64,000 nt of DNA from Bombiscardovia nodaiensis (GTDB lineage Bacteria; Actinomycetota; Actinomycetes; Actinomycetales; Bifidobacteriaceae): assembly GCA_033127725.1 (NCBI GenBank), contig AP026798.1:372001-436000 (forward strand), in the 5' to 3' direction. The notes under the pieces were generated by a model. The model saw only the letters and a list, made by a program, of their open reading frames with translations. It made no database searches and had not been told where the DNA came from. A program made the translations under genes and the position numbers. Positions 41,996 to 50,526 of this stretch are shown here, one piece after another (position 1 is the first letter of the stretch; every line of letters begins with the position of its first letter).

Positions 41996-42691
41996 ATGTG
42001 TAAAAGCATATCGCATGTGAACGCCTTGATGGTTGGCGCATACGCGAATTCAATAATAAAAGATATTCAGAAAAACTATACTGGGAAAAATCCCCGTGCT
42101 AAAGCTGATGCTAGGGCAACTCTTGCGCGCCTAAGAAGAAGCGGCACGTCTGCATATTCTCCGTGGATGGATATTGGCCAGCAGATGTTCAGCAACTGGC
42201 CTGAAGATAAGCTCGGAGATCCTCGAGAAGACTCTTATGCGATTCGAGCAATACAAGCTACTCTGCAGCTGTATGCTTTCCACCAGCAATCGCAGTCGAG
42301 TCCTATGGCTGCTGTTATTGATAAGGGAAGTGCAGAAGAGCAGCGGCAGAAATATCGATATGCGACGTTCGGCGCTGCCTGTCGGAGAGTTAATTTAGAG
42401 CTTGATTCGTCTCAGGGGATTCGCAGGCGGCTAGAATCTGTATATGCTGCCAGCGACTTTGACGGAATAGTTAGAAATATTCGTGCTCTGATTGCTTTGA
42501 TTAAATCTGGTAAGCAAAGCGATGTTGATAAGCAAATTGACTACGGTCAACTTGGACTCGATCTTTTTCTGATGCAGTTTGAAGATGATCGTAAAAAAGT
42601 CTTCTTTAGGTGGGGAAGAGACTATTTTTACCTTCCTACAGGTAGCAAGTCTCTCACCTCAAAGCCCTCTCAGAACAAAGACGCGAAGTAA
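41996..42691 (+). CDS. casB: Type I-E Cascade small subunit Cas11/Cse2 (CasB)
   Basis: Cse2 dimers stabilise the crRNA-target duplex in Cascade. The 231-aa protein shows ADARATLARLRRSG near residue 37 and the YATFGAACRRVNLELDSS segment near residue 122, both typical of Cse2, and a mainly helical composition. AAGGGAAG precedes the ATG. The local base composition is A+T-richer than in the neighbouring cas genes. casC follows after 34 bp. Confidence 0.93.
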   Translation: MCKSISHVNALMVGAYANSIIKDIQKNYTGKNPRAKADARATLARLRRSGTSAYSPWMDIGQQMFSNWPEDKLGDPREDSYAIRAIQATLQLYAFHQQSQSSPMAAVIDKGSAEEQRQKYRYATFGAACRRVNLELDSSQGIRRRLESVYAASDFDGIVRNIRALIALIKSGKQSDVDKQIDYGQLGLDLFLMQFEDDRKKVFFRWGRDYFYLPTGSKSLTSKPSQNKDAK

Positions 42692-42725
42692 TTAGATTTC
42701 ACCATTGCATTGAAAGGTAAGTACT

Positions 42726-43862
42726 ATGTTTGTTGATTTATATGCCATCCAAGCCGTTCCTCCGAGCAATATCAACCGTGACGATACCGGCAGTCCAAAG
42801 ACCGCATATTACGGGGGCACTTTGCGCTCCCGCGTGTCTAGCCAGGCCTGGAAGAAAGCTATCCGGCATGAATTCGAGCACACTGTGCCCAAGAATGAGA
42901 TTGGATATCGAACGAAGGTGGCTGTTTCTCTCATTCAGAGGGAGATTGACGCTGAGCGTCCAGATCTGGTTGAGCAGTCTGAAGAGCTGGCAACTGCAGC
43001 TATTGAAGCATCAGGTCTAAAAGTTGAGGCATCCACACGAGCTGGAGAGCAAAGTGGTGCTCCAGTTACGCAATACCTCATTTTTATTGGGGCTCGTGAA
43101 ATACAAGGCCTGGCTGCTGTGGCTATCAGCTGGGCCGACCAGGGCGAAAATCTGAAGAAGCCTTCGGCGGCTATGAAGAAAGAAGTGCTCTCTGTCTTCC
43201 ATGGTCCGAAGGCGCTCGACATTGCCCTCTTCGGCCGTATGCTTGCAGATATCCCTCAGCTTAACGAAGATGCATCAGCGCAGGTGGCCCACGCTATCTC
43301 AGTCGATAAGGTGGCTCAAGAGTACGATTACTTTACTGCTGTGGACGACTGTGCGCAGGATGACAATGCTGGTGCTGCGATGATCGACACGGTAGGATTC
43401 AACTCTTCTACACTCTATCGCTATGCCACTGTAAATGTTGATTCATTGGCTGAGCAGCTGGGCGATGCTGATGCTGCAGCAAAGGGTCTGGTGGCTTTTA
43501 CAGAGGCGTTCATTCGTTCGATGCCAACCGGGAAGCAGAATAGCTTTGCGAATAGGACCCTGCCTTCGACAGTAGTTATCGCCTTGCGCGACGAACAACC
43601 AGTCAACGTGGTAGACGCCTTCCAAGATGCTATTCGTCCCGAAGAAGGGGAGTCAGTAGCGCGTAAGGCGGCACAGGCGTTAGGTAGAAAGCTGAAAGAA
43701 GTAGGGCAAGCCTATGATGCTGTGCCCATCAAGGCCTGGAATATTGTGGCTGACAAGCCCGTTGAGCAGCTCAATGCTATCAGTAAGACGGTCGACTTGG
43801 CGCAGGCTAAGGCAGAGCTTGGTGAGACGGTCCTGGCTTCCCTAACTAAGGGGCAAGAGTGA
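42726..43862 (+). CDS. casC: Type I-E Cascade backbone subunit Cas7e (CasC)
   Basis: Six copies of Cas7e form the crRNA-binding backbone of Cascade. The 378-aa protein opens with the family pattern LYAIQAVPPSNINRDDTGSP and continues with KTAYYGGTLRSRVSSQAWKK, which matches the RNA-binding start of Cas7e. TGKQNSFANRTLPSTVVIAL near residue 260 is also characteristic. GAAAGGTAAG precedes the ATG. The stop codon overlaps the casD start. Confidence 0.96.
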   Translation: MFVDLYAIQAVPPSNINRDDTGSPKTAYYGGTLRSRVSSQAWKKAIRHEFEHTVPKNEIGYRTKVAVSLIQREIDAERPDLVEQSEELATAAIEASGLKVEASTRAGEQSGAPVTQYLIFIGAREIQGLAAVAISWADQGENLKKPSAAMKKEVLSVFHGPKALDIALFGRMLADIPQLNEDASAQVAHAISVDKVAQEYDYFTAVDDCAQDDNAGAAMIDTVGFNSSTLYRYATVNVDSLAEQLGDADAAAKGLVAFTEAFIRSMPTGKQNSFANRTLPSTVVIALRDEQPVNVVDAFQDAIRPEEGESVARKAAQALGRKLKEVGQAYDAVPIKAWNIVADKPVEQLNAISKTVDLAQAKAELGETVLASLTKGQE

Positions 43863-44578
43863 GCGTCCTGCTCCTGCGGCTTGCTGGACCCCTGCAAGCC
43901 TGGGGGGATTCCTCCAGGTTTACCCGGCGCAACACCCGCAAGGAGCCAACGAAAAGCGGCGTTATAGGACTCTTGGCCTCGGCCCAAGGCCGCAGCCGAG
44001 AGGACGATATTGAGGACCTAGTTAAGTTGGAGTACGGTGTGCGGACCGAACAGCCAGGGCGCATTATTCGTGATTTTCAAACTGAGCGGCGAGAAGACAC
44101 TAATACGATAATGCCTTTGAGTAACCGTTACTATCTGTCTGATGCGGTATTTCTGGTTGCACTGAGCGCTTCTGAAGAGGTGCTCACATCTTTAGAAGCG
44201 GCGCTTCGGATGCCTAAGTGGCCGCTTTACTTGGGCAGGCGGGCTTGCCCAGCTACGTTGCCCATAACCTTGGGCCTTCGCCAGGAGTACGAGACTGTGC
44301 GGCAAGCCTTGTCAAGTGAACCTTGGCAGGCCGATCCTTGGTATCGCAAGCGGTATCAGCCGCTACATCTGGCAGTTGCCTGCGATGGTCAAGAGGGTGA
44401 GGCGTTTGAAAGCCAGACGGATATTCCGCTGACGTTTAGCATTGAACATCGCCGTTACGCCAGCAGGCCTGTATTCCACTTCGAAGTGGCGAATCCGAGC
44501 GTCTCTCTAGGTGATGCAGAACAATCTGAGCCAAGTGCTTTCAGCGATGCTGATGGCTTTGACCCCATGAGTTTTTAG
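43859..44578 (+). CDS. casD: Type I-E Cascade subunit Cas5e (CasD)
   Basis: Cas5e caps the 5' handle of the crRNA. The 239-aa protein begins VLLLRLAGPLQAWGDSSRF, the glycine-containing RAMP opening of Cas5e, followed by RNTRKEPTKSGVIGLLASAQ. GRRACPATLPI in the middle is typical too. The GTG start overlaps the casC stop codon (GTGA), indicating translational coupling. casE follows 8 bp after the stop. Confidence 0.95.
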   Translation: MSVLLLRLAGPLQAWGDSSRFTRRNTRKEPTKSGVIGLLASAQGRSREDDIEDLVKLEYGVRTEQPGRIIRDFQTERREDTNTIMPLSNRYYLSDAVFLVALSASEEVLTSLEAALRMPKWPLYLGRRACPATLPITLGLRQEYETVRQALSSEPWQADPWYRKRYQPLHLAVACDGQEGEAFESQTDIPLTFSIEHRRYASRPVFHFEVANPSVSLGDAEQSEPSAFSDADGFDPMSF

Positions 44579-44586
44579 GAGGAGAC

Positions 44587-45288
44587 ATGTATATTTCCAG
44601 GATTCCCCTGAATGCAGCCAGATATGAGGCTCGTCAGCTCCTTTCTTCTCCCTACAAATTGCACTCCGCTGTGGAACATTCATTTCCTCCAGAGTCGGGG
44701 GTAACACCGCATGAGGGTAGAATTTTGTGGCGGGTAGATGTAACGCAGGAGCGTAAGGCTGTCTGGCTCTATGTTGTAAGTCCAATGAAGCCAGATTTTA
44801 CACATATTATCGAGCAAGCTGGCTGGCCCCTCTACCAGGACTGGGAATGCAAAGATTACACTCCTTTGCTCACTTCGTTGGCCAAAGGGCAACATTGGCG
44901 TTTCCGTTTACGGGCGAACCCAGTCCACAAGGTTTCGTCTAAGCATAAGGACAGCAAAGAAGATTCTCTTGCAGGAAGTATACAAGGGCATGTGACAGTT
45001 GCTCAACAGGAGCAATGGCTTCTAACGCGAGCAGAGCAGCATGGTTTCCGAGTCCTCGCTGATCAAGATGTTCCACAGCTAGCGGTCACTCAAAGGCAGA
45101 AGCAGCGCTTCCTGCGCCAAGGTAAGACTGTCACTCTTAACACGGCCCAGTTCGATGGAGGACTGGAAATATGCGATGTGGCCGCCTTTAAGAATGCTCT
45201 ATGCAACGGAATTGGTAGGGCGAAGGGGTTTGGATGTGGGCTGCTTACTATTAGCCAAGTTTTGAACTGCAATGCAGATGTGGCGTGA
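44587..45288 (+). CDS. casE: crRNA-processing endoribonuclease Cas6e (CasE)
   Basis: Cas6e cuts pre-crRNA at the base of the repeat stem and stays bound to the 3' hairpin. The 233-aa protein has the RAMP fold with Y23 and H26 in SSPYKLHSAVEHSFP, positions that match the catalytic Tyr/His described for Cas6e. The glycine-rich loop GIGRAKGFGCGLLT is at the C-terminus. AGGAGG lies 5-7 nt before the ATG. The gene ends in a GTGA overlap with cas1. The CRISPR repeat stem, and the identical stem upstream of casA, are its expected ligands. Confidence 0.95.
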   Translation: MYISRIPLNAARYEARQLLSSPYKLHSAVEHSFPPESGVTPHEGRILWRVDVTQERKAVWLYVVSPMKPDFTHIIEQAGWPLYQDWECKDYTPLLTSLAKGQHWRFRLRANPVHKVSSKHKDSKEDSLAGSIQGHVTVAQQEQWLLTRAEQHGFRVLADQDVPQLAVTQRQKQRFLRQGKTVTLNTAQFDGGLEICDVAAFKNALCNGIGRAKGFGCGLLTISQVLNCNADVA

Positions 45289-46355
45289 ATGTGAGCGGAG
45301 AAAAACATACAGACCCAGCGTCCAGCTCAGTAAGCCAAGCCTCTGGAGAAGCCTTAAACGGTAGATCCAAAGTCGCTGAGGAAGGTGAGGGCAGTGCTCC
45401 TCACCGGCAAGCACGGGCAAAATCATTGGGAACACCGCCTCCCGAATTAGGTGAGCTTGTCAGAGTTGAGGATCGACTGTCTTTTCTCTACTTTGAGCAT
45501 TGCATTGTCAAGCGGGACGACAATGCAATTACCGTGACCGATAGCGAGGGCACAATTCACGTACCTGCGGCGAATCTGAGCGTGCTTATGCTTGGGCCAG
45601 GCACGGATGTAACTCATCAAGCGATGACGGTAATCGGAGAGAATGGTGCAACCGTCATTTGGGTAGGGGAGCGGGGTGTGCGAATGTATGCGTTCGGTAA
45701 GCCCCTTACTCACTCTTCTGCCCTCTTGCAGAGGCAGGCTGCAATGGTGTCGAATACTCGGCTCAGACTCTCTGTGGCGAGAAAAATGTACCAGATGCGC
45801 TTCGCCAATGAAGATGTCAACCGGTTGACCATGCAGCAGCTGCGTGGCAGAGAGGGGGCGCGTGTCCGTCAGGTCTACCGTGAGTACTCGCATAAGACTG
45901 GGGTTGAGTGGGATAAGCGAACATACGATCATGAGAATTTCGATGACGGAAGCGAAATTAATAAAGCTCTTTCCGCAGCTCATACCTGCTTATACGGTAT
46001 TGCGCACTCGGTTATTGTGGCGCTTGGCTGTTCTCCAGGTTTGGGGTTCGTACATGTAGGCCATGAGCGTTCCTTTGTCTACGACATTGCGGACTTGTAC
46101 AAGGCAGAATTGTCCATTCCAGTGGCGTTTGAAACAGCAGCGCAGGAACCAGAGGATATTGGATCGGCTGTTCGCCACAATATGCGAGATGCGGTTTACG
46201 ATTTAACACTGATGTCGCGTATGACAAAGGATATCAAAGACCTCTTAGGCGAAGATGCTGAAACCGGTGATGATGTAGACGCTGATCATGTGGGTCTGTG
46301 GGACGACAAACTTGGCGAAGTCGCTGCCGGCAGGTCGTACGCGGCCGAAGAATAA
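45285..46355 (+). CDS. cas1: CRISPR adaptation integrase Cas1 (type I-E)
   Basis: Cas1, with Cas2, integrates new spacers at the leader end of the array. The conserved core starts at about residue 55 (RVEDRLSFLYFEHCIVKRDD). The active-site region reads SAAHTCLYGIAHSVIVALG and GFVHVGHERSFVYDIADLYK. The His and Asp of the usual E-H-D set are present, while the position of the E. coli Glu141 appears to be His241. I believe this also occurs in other actinobacterial I-E Cas1 proteins. An N-terminal extension of about 50 Ser/Ala/Glu-rich residues precedes the core. The GTG start overlaps the casE stop codon; a GTG at 45291 is also possible. The 356-aa length exceeds the usual 300-320. Confidence 0.94.
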   Translation: MNVSGEKHTDPASSSVSQASGEALNGRSKVAEEGEGSAPHRQARAKSLGTPPPELGELVRVEDRLSFLYFEHCIVKRDDNAITVTDSEGTIHVPAANLSVLMLGPGTDVTHQAMTVIGENGATVIWVGERGVRMYAFGKPLTHSSALLQRQAAMVSNTRLRLSVARKMYQMRFANEDVNRLTMQQLRGREGARVRQVYREYSHKTGVEWDKRTYDHENFDDGSEINKALSAAHTCLYGIAHSVIVALGCSPGLGFVHVGHERSFVYDIADLYKAELSIPVAFETAAQEPEDIGSAVRHNMRDAVYDLTLMSRMTKDIKDLLGEDAETGDDVDADHVGLWDDKLGEVAAGRSYAAEE

Positions 46356-46372
46356 ATGAGGGGAATAATGAC

Positions 46373-46735
46373 ATGGTTGTGATTGTGCTCACGGCTTGTC
46401 CCGTTGGTTTGCGGGGAGATCTCACCAGATGGTTACTTGAAATTTCGCCTGGTGTGTTTGTGGGGCATATCAGTGCTCGGGTTCGGGATCGTCTATGGGA
46501 ACGAGTTTTAGGCTTAGTTCGTGATGGGCGTGCCATTATGGTGTACTCCGCTCGTAATGAGCAGCATCTCGCTTTCAAGGTGCACAGGGCAGACTGGACA
46601 CCGGAAGACCATGAAGGTATCGAGCTTGTTAAGCGTCCGTTCGGAACTGAGAAAGCCTCGGTGGTAGGGCATGCGGAACATGGTTGGAGTAAGGCTAGCA
46701 AGTATAGGAAAGCGCGTAAGTTCGCACGTCGCTAA
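46373..46735 (+). CDS. cas2: CRISPR-associated Cas2 (type I-E)
   Basis: Cas2 is the structural core of the Cas1-Cas2 integrase. The 120-aa protein begins MVVIVLTACPVGLRGDLTRW with LLEISPGVFVGHISARVRD next, the standard Cas2e N-terminus, and has a C-terminal basic tail (SKASKYRKARKFARR). GAGGGG is 9 nt before the ATG at 46373. It is 17 bp after cas1 and is the last cas gene before the array leader. Confidence 0.95.
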   Translation: MVVIVLTACPVGLRGDLTRWLLEISPGVFVGHISARVRDRLWERVLGLVRDGRAIMVYSARNEQHLAFKVHRADWTPEDHEGIELVKRPFGTEKASVVGHAEHGWSKASKYRKARKFARR

Positions 46736-46903
46736 AGCAGATATGCTTGTCTACAGCGGTAGAAGGCAGGCTGCGCCGCGCTTATACAGTCTTTTTGTCA
46801 ACCATAGAGCATTACAGCAATATGGCATCGTGTCCAAAGACAAACTAAAGGAAAAAGTTCACTATCACAATGTAAACCCCCAGTTCTAAGCTGTTTCCCA
46901 AGT
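46736..46903 (+). promoter_or_regulatory. CRISPR leader
   Basis: This 168-bp non-coding stretch lies between cas2 and the first repeat and is A+T-richer than the flanking genes. A TTGTCA box at 46795-46800 might be a -35 element, but no good -10 follows at standard spacing. The polarity is supported by the degenerate repeats being at the opposite end of the array. Confidence 0.7.
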
Positions 46904-49739
46904 GTGTTCCCCGCACCCGCGGGGATGATCCTCAGCCAAATACCCGCGAGCATCATAGCAATGGGTGTTCCCCGCACCCGCGGGGATGATCCCATGACCG
47001 CGTGCTTCTCTCGCCCACCGGCTTGGTGTTCCCCGCACCCGCGGGGATGATCCCACTGCAAATGCCTTGACTTTTATGAGGTCGGGGTGTTCCCCGCACC
47101 CGCGGGGATGATCCCTGACAATCAATAGCCTGCAAGGAAAATTCGGCGTGTTCCCCGCACCCGCGGGGATGATCCCCCAGAAACACTGTATACCGTACAA
47201 ACAGGAGAGTGTTCCCCGCACCCGCGGGGATGATCCCTAGGGGAGAAGCTGCTAGCAGTGACATGGATGGTGTTCCCCGCACCCGCGGGGATGATCCCGA
47301 CGTCCCTTACCGGACTTCTGCTCCACAACTGTGTTCCCCGCACCCGCGGGGATGATCCCATCAGAATGCCTGCAAGTCAACTTCATCAGCAGTGTTCCCC
47401 GCACCCGCGGGGATGATCCCTTTCGTGGGCTTCATGGCCGCCAAATACTTCGGTGTTCCCCGCACCCGCGGGGATGATCCCTCGACTCCGCCTTCTCACG
47501 ACTGCAGGCCTCAGTGTTCCCCGCACCCGCGGGGATGATCCTTGCTTATTGAGCGCCCATGTTTTGACTGGTACGTGTTCCCCGCACCCGCGGGGATGAT
47601 CCCTGATTATCAGCGTCGAAGGTAAACGTTGTAGGGTGTTCCCCGCACCCGCGGGGATGATCCCTCTGGCCAGAAATTAAATCCACGGTAAATGCGGTGT
47701 TCCCCGCACCCGCGGGGATGATCCCCAGCTCCCAGATGTCCCGCACATCGTTAGCAAGTGTTCCCCGCACCCGCGGGGATGATCCCCTGAGCAGCACCAA
47801 AATGCGCGAAGGGCTCGGGTGTTCCCCGCACCCGCGGGGATGATCCCCCGCAGCCTAATGGCGACTACAGCATAAGCCTGTGTTCCCCGCACCCGCGGGG
47901 ATGATCCACCCAGAGGCCACGGGCCACACGGATTGCTCTGGGTGTTCCCCGCACCCGCGGGGATGATCCCGACACGCCGAATATCAGTACACACTCGACT
48001 ACGTGTTCCCCGCACCCGCGGGGATGATCCCATTAACGCCAGTCACGTCCATGTACGCTCGCCGTGTTCCCCGCACCCGCGGGGATGATCCCCTTGACCG
48101 TAGGCCCTGATATGCAAGTACTTGGTGTTCCCCGCACCCGCGGGGATGATCCCCTACGGTTCCTACCGGGCGAGGTTACGTTATTGTGTTCCCCGCACCC
48201 GCGGGGATGATCCCCGTATCGACCCCAAGGGCAATATTGCACCCGAGTGTTCCCCGCACCCGCGGGGATGATCCCTTAACGCCAAAGCTATTAGTGACCC
48301 ATGGCCTGTGTTCCCCGCACCCGCGGGGATGATCCCTTACAAACGCAGTTATCAGCATTGACCCAGCGGTGTTCCCCGCACCCGCGGGGATGATCCCCCG
48401 ATGGTGTTTGACTGGTTGTCGGCGGTGCCGTGTTCCCCGCACCCGCGGGGATGATCCCTAATGATGAGGAAGATGATATGAAAGCAATTAGTGTTCCCCG
48501 CACCCGCGGGGATGATCCCTGCACGCTATTGCCACAATGACCGACGGGCACGTGTTCCCCGCACCCGCGGGGATGATCCTGACATTGCAGCAGCACAGCA
48601 GTCGACAGATTAGTGTTCCCCGCACCCGCGGGGATGATCCCGGGTCGCTGAGCAGACCGGGGCCAGGATTATTGTGTTCCCCGCACCCGCGGGGATGATC
48701 CCCAGGTCGAAATCTTCTTGGGTGAGCTGCGGGTGTGTTCCCCGCACCCGCAGGGATGATCCCGAAGAGCATGTGCAAATTCGTTGTTGTCGTCAGTGTT
48801 CCCCGCACCCGCGGGGATGATCCCTAGTTGAACAGTATGTCCGTGACGCTAGCCAAGTGTTCCCCGCACCCGCGGGGATGATCCCTCGTCCGAGGAAGGG
48901 GTCTGTCGGCCTTGGAAGTGTTCCCCGCACCCGCGGGGATGATCCATTATCCGCCAACAGCAGACCCACAGCTACTGCGTGTTCCCCGCACCCGCGGGGA
49001 TGATCCTGTCAGCCTGGCGTATTTCCCCGCAAGCTCATGGTGTTCCCCGCACCCGCGGGGATGATCCCCATGAAAGCATTTGCACGGAAAGACCAAGTTG
49101 GTGTTCCCCGCACCCGCGGGGATGATCCCTTGCTGATGAAGAACGCTTGTCCCTTGCCCGTGTGTTCCCCGCACCCGCGGGGATGATCCCGTTCTGGGCG
49201 ATTATTGTTCGATTTGGTCGAAGTGTTCCCCGCACCCGCGGGGATGATCCCTGAAGCAGCGGACCACCTGATAGCCATCGGCGGTGTTCCCCGCACCCGC
49301 GGGGATGATCCCCAATGGAAAGGGTCTAAGCAATCCTGGGGACGGTGTTCCCCGCACCCGCGGGGATGATCCCGAGCCCTCGATACCTTTTATGAGACCC
49401 TGGATGTGTTCCCCGCACCCGCGGGGATGATCCTTGGTCCTCACCTGCGGTCGGCTATCCAGAGGGGTGTTCCCCGCACCCGCGGGGATGATCCCTCATA
49501 TGGTGTCGAAATAGCCGCTGTCGGGGAGTGTTCCCCGCACCCGCGGGGATGATCCCCGAGACCGAGCAGCCCTAGCCTGCTGCTGAGCGTGTTCCCCGCA
49601 CCCGCGGGGATGATCCCTAAAACTAAAAAACCGATCTATAAGCGCATCGGTGTTCCCCGCACCCGCGGGGATGACCCCGTGTGTATGTCGGAGCGAGCCG
49701 CTTTCAGCGCGTGTTCCCCGCACCCGCGGGGATGACCCT
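46904..49739 (+). CRISPR. Type I-E CRISPR array, 47 repeats and 46 spacers
   Basis: The 28-29-bp repeat begins GTGTTCCCCGC, has the stem CCCCGC/GCGGGG with loop ACCC, and ends GATGATCC plus a variable base (C in 39 of 47, T in 6, A in 2). The period is 61 bp throughout except for one 62-bp unit (47880-47941). Spacers are therefore 32 bp, one being 33 bp. One internal repeat (48735) has a G-to-A change in the stem. The last two repeats (49650, 49711) have GATGACC instead of GATGATC, marking the leader-distal end. All 46 spacers look different from each other. By eye I saw no spacer matching another part of this window. Confidence 0.98.
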
Positions 49740-49824
49740 ACAACTTGCAAAGCCATGTTTATCTCCATCTGGTGTTTTTTCCTCCCTCATTCGCGGCATC
49801 TAAATCCCGATAGCCATGCTGGGC

Positions 49825-49852
49825 GTGTTCTCTGCCTATGCAGGGACTGGTT
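49825..49852 (+). repeat. Degenerate relic repeat beyond the array
   Basis: The sequence starting GTGTTCTCTGCCTATGCAGG resembles the array repeat and keeps its stem through compensating changes (CTCTGC pairs with GCAGGG). It lies 114 bp after the start of the last good repeat. It is probably an old terminal repeat left after spacer loss. Confidence 0.5.
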
Positions 49853-50090
49853 CTTTGGTTGCGTGCCGCCTTTACTTGCTTTGGCAAGTTCATTATTACA
49901 ATAATTGCTAGCAAGATAGGAGGTCAATGTGGATAACATCTGGGTGGTTGTAACCTCCGGCGTATTCGTGGCAGTAGCACTCTAGTTGCAGTCATTGCCA
50001 TCTGACAGAACAGAACAATGATGGCAAAAGAATTCAAATTAGTCATAGAAACTGGAACCTTGACCCCCAGCCTATCCATAAGATAATACT
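49853..50090. other. Non-coding trailer of the CRISPR array
   Basis: A 6-bp hairpin, ACTTGC-TTTG-GCAAGT (49874-49889), may end array transcription. A 17-codon frame starting with GTG at 49929, after GGAGG, encodes a short hydrophobic peptide that is not supported otherwise. The region is A+T-richer than the genes around it. Confidence 0.35.
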
Positions 50091-50234
50091 ATGAATAAGT
50101 TCAATATATACGGATGGGCAGCTTTCGCCTGTGGAGCTTGTAGTCTAGCTCTAGCCTTCTCGAACCCAATACCAGCAGGGCTATTTGGTATCTCCGCTGG
50201 CCTACTCGGTCTGACGGCAGGACATCACATATGA
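50091..50234 (+). CDS. Putative small hydrophobic protein
   Basis: This 47-codon frame starting with ATG encodes MNKFNIYGWAAFACGACSLA and then a second hydrophobic run rich in Gly and Leu ending GLTAGHHI. The composition would allow two short membrane helices. The ribosome-binding site is weak. I do not recognise a family. It lies between the array and the MFS gene, in an accessory-looking, A+T-rich stretch. It may be an authentic small membrane protein or chance. Confidence 0.4.
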   Translation: MNKFNIYGWAAFACGACSLALAFSNPIPAGLFGISAGLLGLTAGHHI

Positions 50235-50526
50235 GTGTATTAACCATCTATGACGCAAGGAACAGAGTGTTTAAGCATCACTCTCAGTGCGCTTGTTTAT
50301 TGCAAATTCCTCCGAATTTGACGCCCAGGCAGGACGCACTCGCGGCTGGAAACTAAAATCATAAAGCAGACAACACAGCCTTGGCTTATTCATAATGCTC
50401 TCACATACGTGCATCAGTCGTAACGGTACGTCGATTTTTGCCCGCGGCCAGCGTAGAAGTCGTAGAGTCATACCAGCTCAATTCGTAAGAGCAAAGCTAG
50501 GAGGCCCCAAGATTTCTGCTTCATCA
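50235..50526. other. Intergenic region upstream of the MFS gene
   Basis: A perfect 7-bp stem CAAATTC-CTCC-GAATTTG lies at 50303-50320. AGGAGG at about 50500 is too far from the ATG at 50527 (about 20 nt) to serve it clearly. Nothing else is recognised. Confidence 0.35.

Noticed and set aside
46798-49768. A series of minus-strand frames rich in GSSPRVRGT, GIIPAGAGNT and DHPRGCGEH across the array.
   Set aside because: They are the translation of the regularly spaced CRISPR repeats in three frames, not protein repeats.
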